DNA from: Ophryocystis elektroscirrha
Taxonomy: Eukaryota > Apicomplexa > Conoidasida > Neogregarinorida > Ophryocystidae
Length of the DNA: 26,017 bases
Reading direction: 5' to 3'
Assembly: GCA_030141585.1 (NCBI GenBank)
Contig: JAQIFP010000073.1
Span: forward strand, 1 to 26,017
A model generated the notes under the pieces. That model had not been told where the DNA came from and made no database searches. It saw nothing but the letters and a program-made list of their open reading frames with translations. Shown piece by piece: positions 1 to 10,084 of this stretch. Both the position numbers and the translations under genes were made by a program. Within the stretch, counting starts at the first letter, position 1, and each line of letters begins with the position of its first letter.

Positions 1-127
1 ATATAGTATATAGTATATAGTATATAGTATATAGTATATAGTATATAGTATATAGTATATAGTATATAGTATATAGTATATAGTATATAGTATATAGTAT
101 ATAGTATATAGTATATAGTATATAGTA
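1..127. repeat. 7-bp satellite at scaffold start
   Basis: About 18 near-perfect copies of the 7-mer ATATAGT run from the first base. The reverse complement of this 7-mer, ACTATAT, is the core of the array at the other end of the window. The array most likely marks where the assembly stopped. It is not a G-rich telomere repeat. Confidence 0.95.
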
Positions 128-322
128 AATAACATATAATTTACATTAAGTAATTGCAATAATGAGTATATATAATACGTTATCTATTAGATTTTTTTAT
201 TTCGTCTGAGTATTGCAGCTTCCAGAGTATTAAAAAACGGTTATTAATAATAAATTTACGTAGCCAATATGTGAATATTGATTTCTACATTTCTAATTCT
301 ATTTATATTAAATTCTTTTTAG

Positions 323-356
<34 letters not shown>

Positions 357-412
357 TGATATTATTTAGTTATAATCAGTGCGTATTAAATAGTTAGCTA
401 TATAATGGAAAT
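128..412. other. AT-rich spacer upstream of MED6-like gene
   Basis: I see no convincing coding sequence here. There is an (AT)n run near 325-353. Because the MED6-like protein lacks the usual N-terminal 30-40 residues of the family, a short 5' exon could lie in this stretch, but I could not find one with an ATG and a compatible splice site. Confidence 0.5.
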
Positions 413-1152
413 ATGTTAGATTTATATGGGTCTCAATTTTTTGATACCTCGAGCGTTAATCAAAAGCGCCGCAGAGGAATAGAAGTGGATGAGTAAGGTT
501 GACTGAATCGATTGGTAGAAATGCAGAATGCATTGAATATCGAGTTATTTACGCATACAAACATCACAAAAATTATTATGATACCGGAATGAGTATATAT
601 CCCCACCAATTTAGCAATTTCGTAATACAAAAAATACACAGAGACCGTAAGGGAGATGAGTCTTTACTTGAGGTTTTTACCTACATAATTGATTACCATG
701 TATTTAGTGCTTTTATGTACTAGATGGTACAATATACAAAAGCCCTAGTTTTGGAGGCCTTATAAGACAACGTATCTTGAATTCGGTCCAAAATATGAGT
801 ACGCATATAATCTAATAACTGACGCATACAATTTAAATATATCCAAATAGTGTATTATGAAAAATAAAAAAAAAAAAAATTCACAGATTTTGTATTGGAC
901 GAAATAAATAATATTGCTTGTTGGTCTCTAATAGAAGGATACGCATGGGGAAAGAAAAAAAAAAAAGAAGAAGATAAGAATATCGAAGAATTATATAGTA
1001 CTAAAGATAATCCAGATATTAAACGTGTTTTGGAAGATTCTTATGCTTCGTTTGCAAACGCTGCTGTTAAGTAAGCTTTATATATATATAATACATTGTT
1101 TTCATATAGATTTAATGAATATGTAGCAGAAAATCCTATTTGGCGTCGTTGA
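413..1152 (+). CDS. MED6: Mediator complex subunit 6 (MED6)-like
   Basis: Five exons (413-492, 519-672, 708-798, 887-1070, 1110-1152) give 183 residues with consistent phase; introns are 26, 35, 88 and 39 nt. The family signature is seen as IEYRVIYAY (about 32-40), FVIQKIHR (61-68) and FYVLDGTIYKSPSFGGLIRQR (80-100), which matches the MED6 order of EY.., FVI+K..R, YYI.dG.IYq.P...vi..R. A lysine run follows at 131-135. MED6 is a head-module subunit of the RNA polymerase II Mediator and acts in the nucleus. The second intron was chosen because it restores the DGTIY segment; reading through gives a stop at 721-723. The N-terminus is short against MED6 from animals and fungi, so the true start may lie upstream. 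The stop is TGA, 16 nt from the end of the convergent next gene. Confidence 0.72.
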
Positions 1153-1168
1153 TATTTTTTTTTTTTTT

Positions 1169-1957
1169 TTATTCAACATTGTATTGCTGCTGGAAATTAT
1201 TTTGTGATTCCTCCTGGAAAAGAGGATATCTATAATCATCTGCTACTGTAGATTCTTGACCTATATCAGAGAGCAAAGATACCATAGCTCCTTGATCTAT
1301 AAGTTTACCATCTTCATCATACTGGGGTGGTGCTACTGTTTTTCCAGAATATATTGCAAAACATATAAGTCCCAAAAAACTAAAATAAAGTCCCACCATA
1401 ACATTAATGACACTAGTTTTAAGAGCAGTACCAACTATTCCTAAAAATATGTACAACCCTGCTTTTCCTATAGGTATAGTTAAAAAGCGAAACCATTCAT
1501 TTGTCCACGGCTTAAACTGATCTATACAGTCCCAATTTTTAGCTTCAACTATCATAATTATGACACCAAAAAAGCCCTGGAAAAGATGAAGAAGATATAT
1601 ACAGGGATTACGAAATAATAAAAAAAAATTCAAAGCAAAAATTGTGCTGGTCAGTGTTAAAAGGAATCCTCCCGTAAAACATAAAAACCGTACTAAGGAT
1701 GGGCCCTCTTTAGAAAGTGTTTTTTGCTTCTGCTGTATATATACTTGTTTGATAGCTGTAACAAATTGCTTGATTACTTCACTTAAACGCATTAATTTTG
1801 GTGATTTAACCGATTGATTTGTGTAATCTTCAAAAGGGGGGGGATACGACTCATCTAAAATGGCTGTTTCTGGGGCTGCAAATAAAGATGGGTCTTCGCC
1901 CCCATATCCTGTTTCGTCGTATGCTCTAGGCTGGTACGATGTTGTATATGCTGACAT
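1169..1957 (-). CDS. COPI-associated / TVP15-like membrane protein
   Basis: Intronless ORF of 262 residues starting at ATG 1957. A hydrophilic, proline- and acid-rich N-terminus (1-85) precedes four hydrophobic segments at roughly 90-113, 118-137, 158-180 and 183-203, then a polar tail. The arrangement of two paired TM hairpins, with RNP between TM1 and TM2 and the GKAGLYIFLGIVG segment (164-176) opening TM3, resembles the COPI-associated protein family (yeast Tvp15 relatives), which are small Golgi membrane proteins. SCAMP, also a four-TM family with an acidic N-terminus, was the other candidate; the NPF repeats usual in SCAMP are absent. The assignment rests on topology and pattern only. 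It is convergent with the MED6-like gene and divergent from the ankyrin gene. Confidence 0.6.
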   Translation of the reverse strand: MSAYTTSYQPRAYDETGYGGEDPSLFAAPETAILDESYPPPFEDYTNQSVKSPKLMRLSEVIKQFVTAIKQVYIQQKQKTLSKEGPSLVRFLCFTGGFLLTLTSTIFALNFFLLFRNPCIYLLHLFQGFFGVIIMIVEAKNWDCIDQFKPWTNEWFRFLTIPIGKAGLYIFLGIVGTALKTSVINVMVGLYFSFLGLICFAIYSGKTVAPPQYDEDGKLIDQGAMVSLLSDIGQESTVADDYRYPLFQEESQNNFQQQYNVE

Positions 1958-2446
1958 TTATTCTAACTTTTACTGTATATATATCAAATATACATAAAAT
2001 ATAACTTTACTTTGATTTTTCTGATTTTTAAGTGGCAAGCAGTGTGTTTGTAAGAAGTTTATAGAATTAACTTAGCAGGTGCAGCAAATCAACCAAATTC
2101 AGACATAAATTTGATAACAAATTTTTGGTTATGTATTTAATAATCTATGTGTATTTAATTAACGTTTTTTAACTTTTTCAAGTATTAAAAAATAGCTCTA
2201 TTACTGTAAATCACGCATGTCTGTGCAGCGAACCTGACAAGTATGCGATGAAAGTAGCAAACTTCATTCAAAAATAAATTCAAACAATTAAAGTTTAACA
2301 GTTTTGTTTTAATAAGGTAATTAAATGTTAACAACGTTTAAAAATTATTTTAATAAGTTTACGTTTTATTTTTAGTTTATTGTATGTCACTCGAATTATT
2401 TTACAAATTAATTAAATGGTTTTTTTTTAGAAATTAGTTTTAAGAC
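1958..2446. promoter_or_regulatory. Divergent intergenic spacer
   Basis: This 489-bp AT-rich spacer separates two divergent start codons, so it should hold both promoters and 5' UTRs. A pyrimidine tract ending in TTTTTTTTAG at 2421-2430 lies 17 nt before the ankyrin ATG and could be the acceptor of a 5' UTR intron. No ORF or RNA gene is seen. Confidence 0.4.
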
Positions 2447-3749
2447 ATGGATAAATCTTTTTCTTTGAGTTTAGAACAGAAATTAGAGCTAGAGAAAGTT
2501 ATTAAATCAGAAGATTCAAATGCTTTGCGATCAAAACTTGACTTAATTTCTTCCGAACAAAACCTTCCAATTTTGAAAGTAATTATATTTATATGCAATA
2601 CTTATTTTTGATAAATAAAATTGTTATTTTTTATTTGTGAGCAACGAGTTGTTGTATTACTATACTTAATTAAAAAAGCTCACATACTCGCATAAAATAA
2701 AATAATAGCACATTATACATGGCTTAATATTAACTTAATCATTTATGAATATATATAGGAATATTGTCTGAAGCTGCTCTATGAAATACAGCTATTTGAA
2801 AAATCCTTAGAATGTTATAAAGTACTTCTTCAATTCACTGGTTACCAAGGAACATATACAAATGAGCAGGGGCGCACTCTCTTGCATCTCGCAGCTTTTT
2901 ATGGAAATTTAAGTATTGTTGAAACTTTATTAGAAATGAAGGGTGTTGAAATTGATAAGCGGACTCCAGTAATAACTCAATTTATTGTCAATTTATATTA
3001 GAATGGTTGTACTGCTCTTTACTTGGCAACCCCTCGGGGTCACTTTAAAATATTGAATAAACTATTATGCAAAGGAGCTGAAGTTAACTGCGTTACCAAT
3101 GTAAGTATATTAAAAAATGTGTAAAATTAAAAACATGTATGGCTATATTTTTATAGTAACTATTATGTCTACATATGCATATATAGAAAACAATATATGC
3201 AAACTTTTAAATCTAATTAATTAAATGTATTATTTTTCTTATTATACAAGTATTCTGTCTTTAAATTGATTTGTTGCATTAATTATTCAGTAAATTAATA
3301 ATTGCCTACGATATATTATATGGATTATTAAATTTTATTATAGCGTCTATTTGAAAGTTAACTTTTTCTATGATCAATAAATAATTCAAATAATATATAG
3401 GAGTATTTTGTAACAACATTGAAATTTTATGCTGTAGTCTGGAAGTAGTCCGTTACTTGTAACTGCTCATTATGGATACATCTCGTGTGCAAACCTACTG
3501 TTGTCGTATGGAGCAGATGCGAATCACAGCAACTCTAATGGAATGACTTCTTTGCATATAGCAGCCGAACTTTGCCACTGGGACCTTTATGATTTGTTTT
3601 TACGTGAAGGAGGTGATAACAAGATACTCAATAAAAATGGTGAAACTCCCGATGATATAAGGACCAGAAAGTTAAATCTGCAAGGAAAAAAGGATGAAAA
3701 GTCTCGCCTTGCCAAAAAAGTATTGAAAAGCAGTATATATGTAGATTAA
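2447..3749 (+). CDS. Ankyrin-repeat protein
   Basis: Four exons (2447-2578, 2759-2968, 3002-3100, 3438-3749) encode 250 residues; introns are 180, 33 and 337 nt. After a 70-residue helical, acidic N-terminus come four ankyrin repeats at about 81-113, 115-147, 148-180 and 181-213, with recognisable cores GRTLLHLAA, GCTALYLAT, SSPLLVTAHYG and GMTSLHIAA, and a partial fifth (NGETPDDI, 214-221). The tail is lysine-rich. The 33-nt intron is needed: without it the frame ends in TAG at 2999-3001, just before the second repeat. Ankyrin repeats bind proteins; nothing here shows the partner. No other domain is visible. Confidence 0.88.
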
Positions 3750-3884
3750 TAACAATATCATTAATAAATACATGACAAATATGCATATAACAATATGTAA
3801 ATATAAATGCATCTGACTTACAGAATGTGACAGAAATATTTAGTATAAATCAGTTGAATTATTAACATGTAATTTTTCAAGAAA

Positions 3885-4139
3885 ATGAATATAAAGTTGC
3901 CTGGAATAAAATCACGAGAACAATCTAGAGAGCCAGCAAAAAAAACACTGTCACCCGTTATTGCATCAGATGAAAATTCTTTCTTCCCAAACAAAAAGCA
4001 AAATGTGCCCATCTCGCATGTTAGATCCACGTCGCCCGAGGGAAAAGTTATAGATTCCTCTAGTACAAGAAGTAGTCAATCAATACAACAAGTCCAACCT
4101 GAGCATTTATATACACAACCAATTATTTTTTCAAGATAG
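3885..4139 (+). CDS. Small serine-rich hypothetical protein
   Basis: Single ORF of 84 residues from a genuine ATG. It is rich in Ser, Gln, Pro and Lys, with no hydrophobic segment, and looks disordered. I do not recognise it. It lies 135 bp after the ankyrin gene on the same strand and 108 bp from the end of the convergent PH-like gene. Codon use resembles neighbouring exons, with more GC than the flanking DNA, which supports coding. It could be the last exon of a longer gene: TTTTTCAAG just before the ATG could act as an acceptor, but no upstream exon was found. Confidence 0.5.
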   Translation: MNIKLPGIKSREQSREPAKKTLSPVIASDENSFFPNKKQNVPISHVRSTSPEGKVIDSSSTRSSQSIQQVQPEHLYTQPIIFSR

Positions 4140-4247
4140 ATCCATTGAGTGTACGTAAACACGTTAATTTGTTTTTTTTATAGTAGGAATATATGATGAT
4201 TTTGAATACGTTTTCCATTTAACGCTAACAAAAATAATTTTCAAAAA

Positions 4248-4838
4248 TTATTGTTTGTATTCTAGATATTTATATAATAATTTGAATGCTATAGATAATC
4301 TCTCTGCTTCGGAATATGTATCAAATTTAATTGCTACTCGGCGATGTTCAAACTGTAAAACTACTAAATAAACCGTATTACTGTTTTTATCTTTACGCAA
4401 TTTTATGACAACCGTCGTTAATTCTAAAATAGGAAATTCATATTGTTTCCCACTATTTTGGCTTATAATTAGGTGTTTAAAATCAGATGTTAATTGACAG
4501 TGTATTAAAGAGTATTGCCTTTTATAGTTAAGTTCTGTTAAATGTACTCCACATACAGCTTCGCATAAAAAATATCGAAACAATTCGCTTAATAAAAATT
4601 CCCGAATATGTAACAGTGGTACTTCCTCAAATAAACTGTATGAATCCGTCTCTATAAAGTCTTCCAAAACTTTATTTGGTATAATTGTATCTTTGTATAC
4701 GCGTAGTTGATAAGAATTTAATTTCCGACACGGTGTCTCTAAGTTTTTTGGATTACAGTAACATGTGCTATCGTAAAGTCTTGGATCTCGAGTTATATGG
4801 CCGCATGAATTTCCATAAGAAGAACGCTCCGATAACAT
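4248..4838 (-). CDS. PH-like protein, possibly ISP-type
   Basis: Intronless ORF of 196 residues from ATG 4838. The N-terminal 40 residues carry six cysteines, then a short helical stretch. From about 95 on, beta-strand-like segments alternate (LIHCQLTSDFKHLII, YEFPILELTTVVIKL, TVYLVVLQFEHRRVAIKF) and end in a helix (YSEAERLSIAFKLLYKYL). This order, with an LVVLQF..RR.A..F core before a C-terminal helix, is what I expect of a pleckstrin-homology-like fold and recalls the IMC sub-compartment proteins (ISP) of apicomplexans. ISPs start with an acylated MGN/C motif, which is missing here, though the cysteine-rich N-terminus could still be palmitoylated. The ISP link is inference. Confidence 0.5.
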   Translation of the reverse strand: MLSERSSYGNSCGHITRDPRLYDSTCYCNPKNLETPCRKLNSYQLRVYKDTIIPNKVLEDFIETDSYSLFEEVPLLHIREFLLSELFRYFLCEAVCGVHLTELNYKRQYSLIHCQLTSDFKHLIISQNSGKQYEFPILELTTVVIKLRKDKNSNTVYLVVLQFEHRRVAIKFDTYSEAERLSIAFKLLYKYLEYKQ

Positions 4839-5358
4839 TATAAACTTTTCTCATAACAAAACATTTTGTGGTTATCCATGCAATCACAAAAAAGAAGATC
4901 ATCTACACACATAAAAACTACTTTGTTTATCGCTATTTATATATTTTTTATATGTTAATTAGTTTCTTTATACTATACAATGTGCATACCACTCTGCCTC
5001 ACTATTATATATATAAGCGTATATTATATAATATATAAAAGTTTGTGTTTACAAATAAATCAATATACTCTAAAAAAAAAAAGAATAACTATTTTGATTA
5101 ATAAACCAAATCAATTTTATTATTATGTATAAATCAAGACATTATTTTATAAAAAAAAAAAAAAAGTTCAATTAATTTAATTAAAAAATTCATAAAAATG
5201 TATATTACACCTTTGGCATAATAAAGTTAACAAATTTTAAAAATCCAGATTATAGTACCATGAATATATGAATGATTTTAAGAAAAAATCAAATATTTTA
5301 GAAAAAGTTACGTTAAAGAATTTAATTAATTGCTCAAAAAAAAAAAAGTCAACTACTA
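4839..5358. promoter_or_regulatory. Divergent AT-rich spacer
   Basis: A 520-bp spacer between the divergent PH-like and protease genes. It holds several A or T homopolymers (5072-5081, 5151-5165, 5336-5347) and no coding exon I can support. Both promoters should lie here. Confidence 0.4.
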
Positions 5359-6664
5359 ATGGTATTAAGTAAAATTTTCATACAATTTAGATATATTTAT
5401 AAATATAAAACTATGGAAAGAGGCTTTCAACAACGATATAAATGCTTATCGTGCTTTATTAAATGAAAATCAGCTCTATATAAGGCCTTTATCGGCAGAT
5501 AGGTTGTTAACAGATACATGTAAAATTACTGCAGAACAAGATGCCATTAGGTAACTTTTTTTTTTTTTTTTTAAATTTCTCTAAGACATCTCTGTGAAGA
5601 ACGGCTTCAACTCTTACAGAAAAGAAGCGTCCAGTTCGCTCAAGTATATTAGAATAGCTTTTCATAGTTTTAGCGACGCCGTGACCGCATGCAACTTTCT
5701 AAAGATGAAAGAAATCATGCTCTTATGCTATTAGATAGCGATCCTGACCAAGTTGTTATTAATAAGTTCAATGTACAAATAACAGTGTAAGTTATAGTCG
5801 TCTAAATACAATTGTTGAATTTTAAATTCTTATAATATAATATATATAGTTAAACATCCCAGATGTAATTGCGCATCTTCATATAAAATATATATTTATT
5901 TTTATTGTATTTACATATTTAAATATTTTACTCTATATTTCTCAAAACTTTATATGAAACATTAGTGATATTGAATAAAGTTTTTTTTTTTTTTTTTTTT
6001 TTTTTATTTAACTTTTTATTAGCGAATGTTTGCAATGCCTCCGAAACTCCAATTGGTGCTCCGACGAAATTATCAATATTTACTTACAATTGTTAAATAA
6101 ACGAAATGAAGTCAGTTTACAGAATAAAGAACAGTAAGGATTATTGCAATCAAATCATAATAAATAATAATAGTAATAATAATAATAAATATAGTTACGT
6201 ATAATAAGCTTTATATGCAATGTTAACTTGTATACGTATTTTAAGATTTACAAGTTTCAAGTATTTGTACATGTGTTTAAAAAAAAAATGCTTATATGGA
6301 TGTGAATATTAATAATTTAATTAAATCGATGAATATACTATCAATTTATTAAGTAAACGTTTTCAATATATACATTAATATATTATAGTGCTATTTAACA
6401 GATTATGCATTCACATGTTATTATTTGTAATGCATGTTAATATACGAGCATGTATTTAGTATATCTTAAATTAATTATTAATACTTTATTATTAATAAAA
6501 ATTTATATACGTATTTAGGGTTCCCAAAATATATTGTTTTTCAACTTTTTTTTACACGAAACTTACTGATGAAGATGATACTGAACAATATACCTATGAA
6601 AATGTCCGAAGATGGACTTCAAGGTATGCAAATCATTATTTTTATATATATACATATTTAAATA

Positions 6665-6732
<68 letters not shown>

Positions 6733-7343
6733 GACTGTAATTTTATGAGGACTATATTTTTATGAGGACTATATTTTTATGAGGACTATATTTTTATGAA
6801 GACTAAATTTATGTACAGGCGAAAGATCGATATATTTGATTATGACATAATATTAATCCCTATTCATCTGCATAAAGTTCACTGGACTCTTGGAGTTATA
6901 TTTATAAAGTAATTTATACGAAATATATGCTATGCACCAAAAGGGAAAATAGAGTCGCTTATTTAGACTCTATGAATGGAAATTACGGTCCAATTTTTTT
7001 TAAAAATATAGCTAAATATTTGATCGATGAGCACAAAGATAAAAAACAATCAACTTTACGTAATTGTGATAAATGGGCTTTAGCAACAAGAACTTTGGTA
7101 AATTTTTACAAAAAATTAATTTATTAATTAATCGAAAAAAAAATTAGTTTTCGGAAATTCCTCAACAAAATAATGGGGCTGATTGTGGAGTTTTCGTATG
7201 CCAATATTGCGAATGCATAAGTGATGGAAGAATACTAGATTTCACTCATCGAAACATATCAGATAGACGTCTCAAAATGGTATTAGTTTGAGATCATTAT
7301 ATAGCTTTAGGTTTATCAAATAGCCGTAGGAGAAATTTTATAA
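5359..7343 (+). CDS. SENP/Ulp1-type C48 cysteine protease
   Basis: Ten exons (5359-5368, 5391-5550, 5586-5643, 5674-5786, 6023-6133, 6519-6623, 6819-6908, 6944-7097, 7148-7279, 7311-7343) give 321 residues; five introns are 22-35 nt. The Ulp1 domain covers about 125-321: CSDEIINIYLQLL (substrate side), KVHWTLGV with catalytic His206, VAYLDSM with Asp224, and IPQQNNGADCGVFVC with Gln274 and nucleophile Cys280. All catalytic residues are present. Such enzymes cut SUMO or NEDD8 precursors and conjugates. Residues 57-103 are Arg/Glu-rich and probably helical. The last intron was placed because it joins RRLKM to VYQIAVGEIL, the usual family ending; without it the frame ends at TGA 7289-7291. The first exon is only 10 nt, so the start is the least certain part. 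Confidence 0.88.
6727..6811. repeat. 17-bp tandem repeat in protease intron
   Basis: Five head-to-tail units of 17 bp (consensus TATGAGGACTATATTTT) sit in the sixth intron of the protease gene and end 7 nt before its splice acceptor. The GGACTATAT core is shared with the 18-bp satellite at the right end of the scaffold. Confidence 0.9.
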
Positions 7344-7471
7344 TGTATCTTTTTTTAAATTATTTATAAAGTTTTATTTATTTGTTGTTAAAATATAAAT
7401 TATATTTTTTTGTTTTTGCAGACCATTATTCTTAACAGGTCCGGTATATCAAAGTCTTAAACTTTCGAAAA

Positions 7472-7840
7472 ATGAATAATAATTTAACAAAAGAATCAGC
7501 TGATGTACAAAAAATTTTAAATTCTGTAGTTATGCAGCTATTAAACGAGGTATTGTTGCTGTAATATTTTTTTAAACAATTTAAAAACGGAACGTACTTA
7601 TTAGATTTTTTTTATTAAAACATTATTTAACTGACATATTTTTTTTAGCAAGTGAAGAAAACATGTTTTAATAAATGCGTATCTCAAAATTTTAAAAAAC
7701 CATCTTTGTCGGAATCAGAGCGCGTATGTTTAGCAAAATGTATGGATCGTATGTACGAAGCGCATGTGCATGTCATAAATGCTTCGACTAAACAGTCTCA
7801 GAAACTGATAGAGCAAAATGTTGAAAACTCAAGCGTTTAA
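7472..7840 (+). CDS. Small TIM chaperone, Tim8/Tim13 type
   Basis: Two exons (7472-7549, 7649-7840; 99-nt intron) encode 89 residues. The twin CX3C motifs of the small TIM family are clear: C32-FNK-C36 and C53-LAK-C57, with a 16-residue loop between them. CMDRMYEA after the second pair resembles the CMDRY end of Tim13. Small TIMs form hexamers in the mitochondrial intermembrane space and escort hydrophobic precursors to the TIM22 or TOB complexes; the cysteines form two disulfides. The gene starts 128 nt after the protease stop. Its last 23 coding bases overlap the start of the MYG1-like gene in another frame. Confidence 0.9.
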
Positions 7841-8341
7841 TTTACCTGAAAAAATATATTCAAGAATTGATGACATACCAAAAGAATTGAGGAACAATCC
7901 TCTTATTGTTACACATAATGGCTTGTAACTTCCTTTTTGTTTTAAGTGTTATTAGATTTCACTGTGACGACGTAATGGCTGTAGCCTTACTTTTACAACT
8001 AGATGAATATAAAAACGCTAACGTTATCAGAACGCGTGATGTTTCTATTATTGTGAAAGCAACTATAGCGGTTGATGTTGGTTTACAGTATGGTAATAAA
8101 CCACACTAACTCCAAATTAATAATTACAATTATATTAATATTATATATATTTATAAGAGTATAAAACAATTTTTATTGTTGCAAAAGTGGATATATATTT
8201 ACTCAAAGATCCTATATTTTTCTAAATATACCAATCTTACATAAATCTGTCCGTTTACATTACTTATTATTCCCGTAAACATAAGTTTCTTAGATGCAAA
8301 TAATCTATTATAATAATTATTATTACTATTATAATTATTAT

Positions 8342-8379
<38 letters not shown>

Positions 8380-9824
8380 GTTGAGTAATTATATAATTTA
8401 TATATAATTTTATTTGTACAATAAAATATAACTGAGTTTGTATCCGTAAAAGTGTTGTATTAAATATATTTTTTTAAGATCCATCTACTTTAAAATTTGA
8501 TCATCATCAAAAAATGGAACCGGTTCACTTTAGCGATCAAACGGAAATACCTCTCAGTAGTGTTGGAATGGTTTATAAACATTTTGGAAAAACCTTGATC
8601 CATAGATTGTTTGGTGTTGACGAACCGTGGAAATTAGATTTTTGTTATTATTACATATATAAGGTAATGAAAAGAAACGTTGCATGAAATATACGGGTAA
8701 TTAGTTTAGGGTTACATACACCACATATGTACATTTGAGTAGTGTATATATATATGATTACTTCAATTGTATAATTGTATTAATATAAAGCCTATTTTTA
8801 AGGAAAAAATTTATGCAAATTACAAGATATGGCATATACATATATTAATGTCTCTGTACACTTGCTTGTAATTTTTTTGTAAGGTTTTTATCGAAGGCAT
8901 TGATGCCAACGATAATGGTGTAGCGCCATGTAATGATCGTCCAAAATATGAGCAATTTACTCTATACAAAAGGTTTCTACAAATCAAATTGAATGAATTC
9001 GTAGAGTGAGTCAGAGAAATGCACCTTGGAACTCACCAGATGTATATGATAGTACCGCTAGCTCGAGGTTTATAGGAGCGCTTCAAATGTGCATAAATGA
9101 ATTTTACGAGGTTGCCAAACACGTAGCAGAAGTAGATTTACCATATTTGGACCATGTCAAACAAGCCCTCAAAACTCTTAATACTTTTCACCCTTCAGGA
9201 CGTATACTTTATATCCAAAACTATACTCATTTCCTTCATGTAATTTAATATATACGCATTATATACTTAACAATCTTATAAATAAATTTATAATTAGTTT
9301 TGTAACAATCAATACTTTATTTATTTGTATTATTAAATATATAATAATTATATTAATACACAAGATTATCTAATATAAATTTACATATAATTATACCTAC
9401 AAATATAAATTCAATTACATATTATTATGGAGTTAATTATACCGTTAAATATAAATGTCAATTTACATATATAAACATACATCTATATATATAATAAATT
9501 TTTGATTTATTGTTAATAGCGAGTAATTTCGAAAGAAGAGATTGAAATACAAGGGACACCCGAGTTCGATTATTTACCAAAAAAAATACTAATTTATATA
9601 TATAACAGTACAAAACAAATATATTCTATGAGAATGAGGGAAATTGAAGATCATGAGTTTAAGACATATATAAATATTCCAAATAAATACCGACGTAAGA
9701 TTATATATGGACATTATGTATTTTTACTACTTATTACGTGTATATATATTCATACAAATAGTTGATATATAATTATAGCAATTATAAAACTAACAATAAA
9801 TTACTTAAAAGAAAAACTTTTTAT

Positions 9825-9858
<34 letters not shown>

Positions 9859-10039
9859 TTTTTTTTTGTATGCTAATTCACATATATTTGATTTTGTAGA
9901 ACTGAGTAAAGAAGAATATGCAGAATTAGGTCTTCCAGGCGTAACATTTGTACATGGAATGGGTTTTATAGCCAAATCAACAAATTTAAATTCTTTATTA
10001 CATCTAGCCGAACTTTCTATGAGAGATTACAAAGAATAA
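7818..10039 (+). CDS. MYG1: MYG1-like DHH-type hydrolase/exonuclease
   Basis: Seven exons (7818-7924, 7956-8092, 8479-8663, 8884-8972, 9005-9239, 9520-9694, 9900-10039) give 355 residues, the usual MYG1 length. Metal-site motifs are present: VTHNG (31-35), FHCDD (37-41), RTRD, VDVG and FDHHQ (88-92). Downstream lie SVGMVYKHFG, EGIDANDNGV, an APWNSP segment, HPSGRIL and LGLPGVTFVHGMGFIA, in family order. MYG1 proteins are metal-dependent 3'-5' RNA exonucleases or hydrolases reported in nucleus and mitochondria. Two introns are 31 and 32 nt; the 31-nt one joins THNG to FHCDD. The ATG at 7818 is forced: an in-frame TAG lies at 7809-7811. The usual VDVGG reads VDVGL here. Confidence 0.93.
8093..8478. 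other. Long intron 2 of MYG1-like gene
   Basis: A 386-nt intron inferred from the join of VDVGLQY to DPSTLKFDHHQ. It holds an (AT)n tract at about 8344-8373 and an interrupted AAT/ATT run. Without splicing the frame would stop at 8107-8109. No internal gene is seen. Confidence 0.85.
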
Positions 10040-10084
10040 AAAAAAAAAAAGAAATATTAAAAATAAAATTAAAAAAAACATATA

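Noticed and set aside
1..127. Telomere
   Set aside because: The repeat ATATAGT has no G-rich strand and does not resemble TTTAGGG-type telomeres of alveolates.
1256..1444. Plus-strand frame of 62 residues
   Set aside because: It is antisense to the COPI-associated gene, whose membrane-protein reading is far more convincing.
9541..9600. tRNA-like GAGTTCGATT motif
   Set aside because: It is a B-box look-alike inside a MYG1 exon; no matching A box or cloverleaf. I found no credible tRNA or rRNA gene in the window.
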